Part shown: piece by piece, positions 9,688-15,421 of the stretch
Layout: the number at the start of each line of letters is the position of its first letter
How positions within the stretch are numbered: position 1 is the first letter of the stretch
Source: Lichtheimia corymbifera B2541
Taxonomy: Eukaryota > Mucoromycota > Mucoromycetes > Mucorales > Lichtheimiaceae
Length of the DNA: 15,421 nucleotides
Assembly: GCA_000697475.1 (NCBI GenBank)
Contig: JNEU01000544.1
Location: forward strand, 1 to 15,421
Direction of reading: 5' to 3'
The notes under the pieces: generated by a model
The model's database searches: none
Seen by the model: only the letters and a program-made list of their open reading frames with translations
What the model was told of the DNA's origin: nothing
Position numbers and translations under genes: made by a program

Positions 9688-11305
9688 CTATTGCTGCCTT
9701 TTGCCCGTGATTTTTTCCATGCGTTTAGATTCCAATTCTTCAACAACGTGCTCCAATGTATTTGGTATTTCAAGCACACGCCGACCATCTGCCCATGCTG
9801 CATGGTTACCAAGGTAGCTGAATGGATCGGTGCTGTGATCAACTTGCTTTTTGCGACTAGCCGCCCGACTCTTATCGAGACGCAACTTGCGTGTAATATG
9901 CTTTTCTCGTGCCCATCGTTGAAAGTGAAGTAAATGCGAACGGCAACGATCACCAAAGGCGACATAGACTGGTTTCCTACATTATCAAAAGTAAGAAAAC
10001 CAGTGTATCCCAAAACAAACCCTCCAAAAAGTACCTTCGTGAAGCTGCATGTGCCGTAGCATAATCCAAATCCGCTGTAACCACCACCCTCGCAGCATGA
10101 TCGATGATCGATTGGTATTTTTCTACACGCTCCAAGGTGTTGTCTACCTCCGTCATGGCATCCCATAGAGTGATTTCTGGTCGATCACCGCATACGCTTT
10201 TGATTCTTTCCTTGACCTATATAATATTCAGCTTCATATCAGCCCTGTCACTTTTCATCTGCTTCACCCTCATCATCCTCTTTTTACCTGTTCACTCGTT
10301 TTCTCTGTAAACACAACCACGAGTTTGGTATGAAAATGATCCACCATCCGCTAACACAACCTTGTTATTACCCTTGCTGTTTGCCTTTTTCCATCACATA
10401 TGCAACCTACCCGCATATTTTCTGCAAGCGTAGCAGCATCCTCTGAATACCATCGACATTGTGGGGAATAGCCACCTACTACAATTGCCGTATGCTCATG
10501 ACGAGAAGGATTTTGCTGGGTCTGGATATCGAGTAGGGGCATCTGGATCAAATAATTGGTAAGCGAACGTGTTCTACAGGTCTCATTCATCGTCATCGTC
10601 ATCCTTACATTGGTGGCAATCATATTCTTTTGTCTTGCATATGGACCGAGTTTAGCTATGACGTTTTTGTTAGCTTCCCATTGCAATGAATATGAATATC
10701 CTTGACGACTTACCGAGTTTTCCTTGAGCTTCATACTTGGGAAGGACAACTTGATCAAAGTAAAGGAAAGGTATGCTTGGAAAGCCGGCATATACTAATC
10801 AACATATTAATTATGAAATCACATGCGTTGTACCATTGATTTACTTTACCAGAGAGATTGGTTTCGGTAGATGCAGTTAGACATCCAGGAATGGCGAGAG
10901 GTGAAGTGCAAACAACATAGTCGGGTGTACCGTGCCATGGATCTTGAGTCTCGAGATACCACGGTAATTGATCATTGCTGCGTGTGCGTTTGGAAGACCA
11001 GCTGACGATAAACTTTTGAAGGATGGGTGGCAACAGTTGCATACCTAAACACACACAACGCTTAAAGTGTCATTTATAGAGTGGCTGCAGTAGCTTGTTT
11101 TCTTACCTCGACTTGGTTTGGTGGTCTTGACGGTTGTGTTGCCTAAACGCTTTCCAAGGGTCATGCCAAGCAAGGTCGACTGAATGCCACCATCGGTCAG
11201 CACCCACACGTTAGGCTTGTTGTTTTGTTGCGAAAGGAATCGAGCGTCGATACGAATGGGCCATGAAGGGATCGATTTGAAGGATCGCGCAAAGACACGA
11301 TTCAT
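9688..11305 (-). CDS. ELM1-like mitochondrial-fission family protein, 395 aa
   Basis: The exons are 11107-11305, 10850-11044, 10714-10794, 10609-10655, 10411-10542, 10288-10350, 10035-10216 and 9688-9976. All seven introns are 55-71 nt with GT..AG ends, and the phases agree. Residues 1-30 are rich in Arg and Ser and lack acidic residues until Asp20, like a mitochondrial targeting peptide. The body follows the ELM1 (Mito_fiss_Elm1) family: VWVLTDGGIQSTLLGMTLGKRLG near the N-terminus (residues about 33-55), DYVVCTSPLA, SIPFLYFDQVVLPKYEA, AIVVGGYSP, and the closing YQSIIDHAARVVVTADLDYA...KPVYV block. In plants ELM1 recruits dynamin to mitochondria, and bacterial relatives resemble glycosyltransferase-fold proteins; the fungal role is not established. 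The usual VTADS motif reads VTADLDYA here. The 66-nt fourth intron is in frame and lacks a stop. An upstream in-frame TTG is ignored in favour of the ATG at 11305. Confidence 0.83.
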
Positions 11306-11824
11306 TGTCGGGAGCAAAGTGTCAAATAAATGGCTCCCTCCGCAAAAGATGGAAGGGCATCACTACACCCGCACCAAAATTCGACCTCGCGCACACCAGA
11401 AATACAGACACAATCCAGCCAACCAACCAAATAAACATATCCCTTCTCATCAATCCTCATTGACCATGCACGCATCAATATTTCTCCTTCATCTCAAACA
11501 CACCTTATATTATATCCCGTTTCATCTGCATCAGTTTTTTACTACGCATATTATGATTGAAAGATCACCATAGAATACAACACACGATAATTTGGAATAA
11601 TCAATCGATTGAAGAGGGGGTCACCCATCCTGAAACTCAAGGGAGGGATCACTTCACTTTGTCTCTCAAGGTCATCCCACTTCTCCTTATGATGTCACAA
11701 AAGCCATATATGTACTTCTTGCATGACCGATAACCGAATCACCTTTATTATTTCATCTTCGAAGCTACATTATTATGTAATCCACAAGCTAGCAAAGTCC
11801 AAGTGCATAATAAATAAGCAATCC
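11306..11824. other. Intergenic region upstream of the ELM1-like gene
   Basis: No supported gene. It should contain the ELM1-like promoter, although I see no clean TATA box, only an AT-rich ATTTATTTG at about 11322-11332 (minus). The plus-strand ORF 11184-11573 is mainly the antisense of ELM1 exon 1 plus non-coding DNA. A plus-strand AATAAA occurs at about 11808-11813 with no matching gene. Confidence 0.5.
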
Positions 11825-11830
11825 TTTATT
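11825..11830 (-). terminator. Poly(A) signal, minus strand
   Basis: TTTATT on plus gives AATAAA on minus, 85 nt after the TGA at 11915-11917 that ends the Asp/Asn-rich frame. It supports a minus-strand transcript ending here. Confidence 0.4.
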
Positions 11831-11914
11831 TCATCTAGCTTTCTAGCTACTTTGTCTCCTTCGTCCTCTTTGGTCATCCGTCATCATCCGTACTAGTACT
11901 CGTATAGCTACGGA

Positions 11915-12119
11915 TCAGCAGTCGTCAATCTCCTCGTCACCCAATATCCAAGACACACAAGTAGAAAAGAATGGGAGCGTGCAGGCTTCCTTTTGAATCT
12001 CGTTGCCGTTATCGTCATTGTTGTCGATCACGTGATCATTGTCATTGTCATTGCTGTGAATGCAGTGATCATAGTTATCGTCATTGTTGTGAATGCCGTA
12101 ATCATCATAATTGTCGTCT
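11915..12119 (-). CDS. Possible last exon coding an Asp/Asn-rich segment
   Basis: An open minus-strand frame of 67 codons follows a very good 3' splice site: a CTAAC branch-like motif at about 12142, a pyrimidine run and TTTGTAG ending at 12120. The frame codes a run rich in Asp, Asn, His and Tyr (starting DDNYDDYGIHNNDDNYD), then a short ordinary segment ending FSTCVSWILGDEEIDDC and a TGA. Likely donors upstream are GTATAC at about 12183 (62-nt intron) or GTATCAG at about 12159 (39-nt intron, phase compatible). It may be the 3' end of the gene starting at 13002, but I could not connect them in one frame. It could also be a low-complexity repeat that is open by chance. Confidence 0.28.
12000..12119. 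repeat. Imperfect trinucleotide-type minisatellite
   Basis: The plus strand repeats the block GTTATCGTCATTGTTGT (at about 12006 and 12075) and the block GTGAATGC followed by A/C-GT-A/G-ATCAT (at about 12055 and 12090), with many GTCATT and GATCAT units between. The period is a multiple of three, so the minus frame keeps coding Asp/Asn and the plus frame Val/Ile. The strong skew explains why a hydrophobic ORF (11993-12193) appears on plus. Confidence 0.55.
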
Positions 12120-12723
12120 CTACAAATAGAGTAACAGCCAAGTTAGACAATCTGATACTGGGAATGAGGACGATTTGGTATACCGTTAGATGATCCTCTC
12201 TAAAGAAGAAACCAAATCACCACCATAGAGCAACGTCGGGCGATCCCTTGTTTTGAGAAAACACTGCACTAATCACGCAAGGCCAGTTCGATCCATGGCA
12301 AGGAAGAACACCGCTTTACGTAAAGTCCAGGCTCATAGTTGTCCACATTCATCCTCTCCAAACAATGATCAGCAATCCTTCCAAACATTTCCCGCCTCAT
12401 GAAAAGAAATCCTCAAGGGAAAGAACGAGCCTATCATGAGAAGAGCAGCAGCGCCACAACGACCACTAGATACAGGCTGGGAGTCGAACCCAAAGAGATG
12501 ATGATGCCCCAAGTTGCAATGCCTGACCAAAGAATCCTATTCGATCCATTATCAGCACACATGTAACAATAACCGCCTTTCTCATTGCACTTGCCTTTTC
12601 CATATACATAAAGACCCTTCGTTGTTGATTACTGGAAATCGAAAACCATGGTGTAGTGTAGTTGAGCCGAAACAGAACGCCAAACGAACCACGTCTTGAA
12701 ACCAAACTTGCCCTCTATACAGG
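12120..12723 (-). other. Unresolved middle of the minus-strand gene
   Basis: Several open, protein-like stretches lie on the minus strand in different frames. One (12466-12714, after a TATAG acceptor at 12715) is in phase with the exon ending at 12775. Another contains a Cys-rich run (CNEKGGYCYMC at about 12556-12588) followed by a hydrophobic stretch ending in a double stop TGATAG at about 12434. A third codes RIADHCLERMNVDNYEPGLY at about 12322-12381. Each has plausible splice sites but I could not find one combination that joins them all. The region may be a multi-exon gene, a decaying gene, or in part non-coding. Confidence 0.35.
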
Positions 12724-13002
12724 CTAACACGTCAATGGAACAAGCTCTGCTGCAACATTGGACTCGGAATGTACCTGTTGACACCAAGAGTAGAGTGGGA
12801 ATAGCAACGAACAAGAGGCAGCAACGATATCGCCATGACAACTACGCTCATTCCTCAACACTTGGACACACTTGAGTACGCCTGTTCAGAACTAGATTAA
12901 TACCTCGCAACTAACAAGAGCACTCTTTTATAATACATTACCTTGATCGGGATGTCGTGAATGGCATAAAAGCAGAGGAGGGATAAAAAGGAATAGAAGC
13001 AT
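12724..13002 (-). CDS. Small secreted Cys-containing protein, 5' exons
   Basis: Exon 1 (12942-13002) codes a strong signal peptide: Met, then LLFLFIPPLLLCH, a hydrophobic core with a single Cys at 13. A 60-nt intron (GTAATG...CTGAACAG, 12882-12941) joins in phase to exon 2, which starts at 12881. Exon 2 adds a segment with Cys at residues 25, 35, 44 and 54, an evenly spaced C-x9-C-x8-C-x9-C pattern with an FPLYSW motif before the last Cys. Read straight on, the frame ends at a TAG (12724-12726), giving 72 aa with a further Cys as the last residue. Alternatively a donor GTACAT at 12774 splices onward (51- or 60-nt introns are possible). A TATA-like box lies 71-78 nt upstream. I do not recognise the family. 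The Cys spacing loosely recalls extracellular Cys-rich domains, and the role is unknown. The 5' end is fairly well supported; the 3' end is not. Confidence 0.4.
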
Positions 13003-13051
13003 TGTCTCAAGTTGTGGAGCTGCTGTTCCCAAATTTGACATTACACTGACG

Positions 13052-13067
13052 CACACACACACACACC
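13052..13067. repeat. (CA)8 microsatellite
   Basis: CACACACA dinucleotide run on plus (GT on minus) in the leader of the minus-strand secreted-protein gene, between its TATA-like site and ATG. An (ATC)n-like run follows at about 13096-13110. Confidence 0.85.
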
Positions 13068-13072
13068 ATCCA

Positions 13073-13080
13073 TTTAAATA
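13073..13080 (-). promoter_or_regulatory. TATA-like box of the minus-strand secreted-protein gene
   Basis: The minus strand reads TATTTAAATGG here, 71-78 nt upstream of the ATG at 13002, close to the distance seen at 6004/6074. Confidence 0.4.
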
Positions 13081-13110
13081 CCAACCATCACCATCCTCAT
13101 CATCATCATC

Positions 13111-14157
13111 ATGATAGACAATAGGTACACGTAAATAAAAGAAATTATCATCATGTATAGCAAAAAGCTTGTGCTATTTTACGTTTATAGGGTCTCAAAG
13201 AGAGAGCTGGCATGTCTGAGTTAAATGCAAGCATCATGCAGCAGCACGACTTTCAGCAATCTGCCATTTTGTGAATGCTGTCACGTGATTTAAATCCAAG
13301 ACTTGTGCATATGCAGCACTACTTGGATGCACTTGGATGCGATATGGTATTGCTTTACCACAAAGCGATGGTTATCATATGAGTGCAAGTAGGTTTATTA
13401 TCTTCTGGTCACCCGCTTTTGGCTGTCTGTAGCACATGATCATTGGCCGTCACACCAAACGTTTGTTGTGATGTAGCTAGAGACCGTTAGTAGCTCTCAC
13501 GGGGTCATGCGTTTGTAAGCTTAGAGATGCATGCGTATTATAAACCATTGAACGACAAAGAATAAACACAAGGCTCTCTTCCCGACTTCTTACCTTAGGG
13601 TACGGATGGACACGGTTTTGTCAACGCGCTTTTTACCCTAGTGGTGTTGAAGGAAGGACAGGTTGGCGACCGCGTTTTATGTATTTTTCTCCAACGTGAG
13701 AGTCTCCCTTGTGTATCTCATCCCCATGCACATTGTATCGCGCGTACGTTGTGAGTGGTGTTCAGTCCGCGTATCTGCTGAGCATCACTGCAGTTCGAGA
13801 TCCCTTACAACACGTTGTCCAACCGCCGCTCGAAAGGAATATTAAAGGAGCCAGAGAATCCGCAGCCGCCTTTTTCTCTTTGTTCCCTTCGGGGGACCTG
13901 GTACCAATCGTCTTTACGTCTGTCAAGGGGCAGATAGTCTTGGGTGATTGTGGGGATCACTCGGCGGCGTAAACGGCGTAAACTCCACCTGGATGCGATA
14001 GTGGCACCCCACTGCAAATCACCTCGTTTGACACATGGAAGGTGCCCTGTGTGGAGAGGAGGGGATGGATGTGTTGGCGACCTTCTCGAGGTCATCCCTG
14101 TGAGTATTTGGGTCTTGAACTCAAGGAAACCAACAGCCACACGCTAGCTAGCTTGTC
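13111..14157. other. No supported gene
   Basis: I find no convincing coding sequence. A TATA-like TATTATAAACC at about 13535-13545 (plus) is followed by an ATG at 13606, but that frame stops after 11 codons at a CCCTAG that could also be a splice acceptor. Bases about 13620-14140 are more GC-rich than the surroundings and carry short ORFs on both strands (13709-13972 and 13944-14147 on plus, 13805-14140 on minus), none recognisable. An untranslated RNA is possible but nothing identifies one. Confidence 0.45.
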
Positions 14158-14173
14158 TTTATTGATCAATAAA
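14158..14173. terminator. Palindromic two-way poly(A) element
   Basis: TTTATTGATCAATAAA is a perfect 16-bp inverted repeat giving AATAAA on plus (14168-14173, with a second overlapping copy at 14173-14178) and AATAAA on minus (14158-14163). A smaller palindrome, GCTAGCTAGC, lies just before it at 14143-14152, and a TATATATATATAT run just after. Such elements end converging transcripts, but I could not identify the genes served. Confidence 0.45.
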
Positions 14174-14178
14174 ATAAA

Positions 14179-14785
14179 TCTTATATCTATGTATGTATAT
14201 ATATATATTTCGTGTTGAAAGTAACCATGTTGCCTGTATTGTAAAGTGATCGTGTACCTCATTGGGAGCTAATATAGTGAGTGATCGGTTGAAGACTTTT
14301 GATCCGTTGGGCCAATTGGTTACGTGATGATATGCAGGCTACTGGGATGCTGCGCTTAACCCCAGCTATGTTTCTCCTGCTATATATAATACAACTTGTT
14401 CTATCCTCTCTACAAGAACCTTGTATACATACATCATCCATTCAAGCACTTCTTGGAAGGCAGTAATAGTAAAGCAGGTTGCCGTGGAGAGATTAGTCGC
14501 GTGGGCCGTTCAATCAGAAACCACCCCCCATAATAATAATGCACATCTTTCATATGAGCTGATAGTACGACACTTTAATTCTTATGTGAATCCATGTTCA
14601 TCGATATAGATCTTTCTCATATAAATACAATAAAGGAACGGCATCACCAAATTGGATATGATGGGTGAATCAGATAAACCAACAGCTGCCATTATTTCAT
14701 TGTATCCTTAGTTGCTGCCGCCACAATCAGTACCATCCATGATCCCAAAGCCGCTACTGCGTGCCTTTACTCCAGTGATCCAATA
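14179..14785. other. Intergenic, no supported gene
   Basis: AT-rich runs (TATATATATATAT at about 14197-14209) and a TATATATAAT at about 14380-14390 that could act as a TATA box in either direction. The minus-strand ORF 14259-14441 (60 aa) has no recognisable motif. Bases 14708-14785 are discussed with the acidic-protein gene, whose frame stays open past its stop. Confidence 0.4.
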
Positions 14786-15080
14786 TCATCCATCATCCAT
14801 GCTGGCGTTAAACCACGTCTCATGAATGCCATCCAATTCATCACCCTCATCCTCAGCCTCATCCACATGATAGAATCCTTCCTTCTTGCTGACGACATGC
14901 CATGTTATCACAGTAACATTCCCACCACTGCACTTGATTGCCTCCACCTATCGTAACCATTGCGTTTCCAGTATTTGATATAAAGAACACTCCCCCTGTG
15001 ATCGCTGCTGATACGCTTCCTTTTCGATCCAGCCGTTGGTCTATCTCTCTCTTGATCGTTTCGCAATGCAGTTCAAACAT
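14786..15080 (-). CDS. Small acidic orphan protein, 75 aa, two exons
   Basis: Exon 1 (15015-15080) and exon 2 (14786-14947) are separated by a 67-nt intron (GTATCA...ACGATAG), with phase 0 on both sides. A TATAAAAG lies about 95 nt upstream of the ATG. The product starts with a charged helix-like segment (MFELHCETIKREIDQRLDRK), followed by a short strand-like part (GGNVTVITWHVV, residues about 30-41) and a strongly acidic C-terminal half (VDEAEDEGDELDG, about 50-62) ending ETWFNASMDDG. It has two Cys (6 and 28), no signal peptide and no membrane segment. The unspliced reading instead gives a 73-aa ORF (14859-15080) with an unlike C-terminus. I prefer the spliced form because of the canonical sites and matched phase. 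I do not recognise the family. After the TGA the same frame stays open for 25 more codons to TAA at 14708-14710. Confidence 0.5.
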
Positions 15081-15174
15081 GTGAAGATTGCTTGTATGTA
15101 TTTGAAAGTTGATATGGCATCATCCATTGGAATATGTATGTATTGAAGCAAGCTGCTACACGTAAATAAAGCTG

Positions 15175-15182
15175 CTTTTATA
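15175..15182 (-). promoter_or_regulatory. TATA box of the small acidic protein gene
   Basis: The minus strand reads TGTATAAAAGCAGC, a near-consensus TATAAAAG, about 95 nt upstream of the ATG at 15080. Confidence 0.5.
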
Positions 15183-15222
15183 CAATGGCTATCAGCTGTC
15201 CACGTGAAGAGGCCGCAAGTAA

Positions 15223-15259
15223 CTTGAGACAATGGAGACCTTGCTAATGGCAGCTGCTG
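15223..15259 (+). repeat. Direct repeat, copy 1
   Basis: This 37-bp block starting CTTGAGACAAT matches 15323-15359 at 30 of 37 positions. Five of the seven differences are transitions. It lies upstream of the acidic-protein promoter. Confidence 0.6.
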
Positions 15260-15322
15260 TTACGGGATGGTTGTGGCAGAGGAGCGTGTTGTAGTAGTAG
15301 ACTGACAAGATTGTGAACGCTG

Positions 15323-15359
15323 CTTGAGACAATAAAGTCATTGCTAATAGTAACTGCTG
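15323..15359 (+). repeat. Direct repeat, copy 2
   Basis: Partner of 15223-15259, displaced by exactly 100 bp. The conserved core is CTTGAGACAAT, then TTGCTAAT and CTGCTG. Confidence 0.6.
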
Positions 15360-15421
15360 GAATGAATGCTGTTTCGTTTGATTGTAGCATTGGAGTGTGC
15401 AGGACAGGGTGTGCTTTCAAG

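Noticed and set aside
9214..9933. 239-aa plus-strand ORF running past the Sel1-repeat stop
   Set aside because: It starts inside exon 6, reads through intron 6 into a different frame from exon 7, and crosses into the antisense of the ELM1-like gene. The spliced frame with Sel1 repeats is clearly the real one.
11993..12193. Hydrophobic Val/Ile-rich membrane peptide on the plus strand
   Set aside because: It is the plus-strand shadow of a period-three repeat; there is no promoter and its hydrophobicity follows from GTC/ATT repeat units.
12466..12550. A tRNA gene on the minus strand, because GGTTCGACTCC matches the B box and a loop-like TTGGG/CCCAG stem surrounds it
   Set aside because: The acceptor stem does not pair and no anticodon arm of 5+7+5 can be drawn at the right distance. 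A tRNA-derived repeat remains possible but is unsupported.
13805..14140. 111-aa Arg-rich minus-strand ORF
   Set aside because: Composition is typical of a chance ORF in GC-rich DNA, overlapping ORFs exist on the other strand, and there is no signal or domain.
13580..14150. Solo LTR or other transposon fragment, suggested by higher GC, a TGTTGAAGG start and a TGGTACCAA block resembling a primer site
   Set aside because: There is no matching CA end before the supposed primer site, no target-site duplication and no second copy in the window.

Overview
The window looks like nuclear DNA of a filamentous fungus, most likely an early-diverging one (Mucoromycota, Mucorales-like). Genes are split by many short introns of about 48-78 nt with GT..AG ends. 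Several genes have a TATA box 55-100 bp upstream of the ATG and an AATAAA signal close after the stop. A Dsf2-like Sel1-repeat protein, an ELM1-like protein and a small Kre9/KNH-like secreted protein lie side by side, and two copies of a protein resembling a Mucoromycota-expanded orphan family sit nearby. The placement is an inference. There are no operons, rRNA genes, convincing tRNAs or CRISPR arrays, and no mobile element I could support. Exons were assigned by eye from splice signals and reading phase, so every model needs RNA support.

Layout. 1-543: no gene I can support. 544-2835 and 2984-5353: a direct tandem duplication of about 2.3 kb. The right copy holds an intact seven-exon minus-strand gene (3329-5320, 544 aa) of an uncharacterised family; the left copy (about 873-2796) is the same gene decayed by frameshifts, stops and lost splice signals. 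5354-6003: intergenic. 6074-6530 (+): a two-exon, 128-aa secreted protein with a Kre9/KNH-like fold. 6554-7881: mostly intergenic, with weak small-ORF candidates on both strands. 7882-9614 (+): a seven-exon, 451-aa Dsf2-like Sel1-repeat protein. 9688-11305 (-): an eight-exon, 395-aa ELM1-like protein with a probable mitochondrial leader. These two genes converge with only 73 bp between their stop codons, and their poly(A) signals lie inside that gap.

11306-11824: intergenic. 11825-13080 (-): a probable multi-exon gene for a small Cys-containing secreted protein; its 5' end (TATA, signal peptide, first intron) is readable and the middle is not. An Asp/Asn-rich possible last exon and a poly(A) signal lie at its 3' end. 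13081-14785: no supported gene, but a perfect 16-bp palindrome at 14158-14173 offers AATAAA on both strands. 14786-15080 (-): a two-exon 75-aa acidic orphan protein with its own TATA box. The right edge holds two 37-bp direct repeats exactly 100 bp apart.

The genes do not form an obvious pathway. The most distinctive content is the tandem orphan-family pair, which catches a duplicate in decay, the very tight convergent Sel1/ELM1 pair, and the run of small lineage-specific proteins on the right side.
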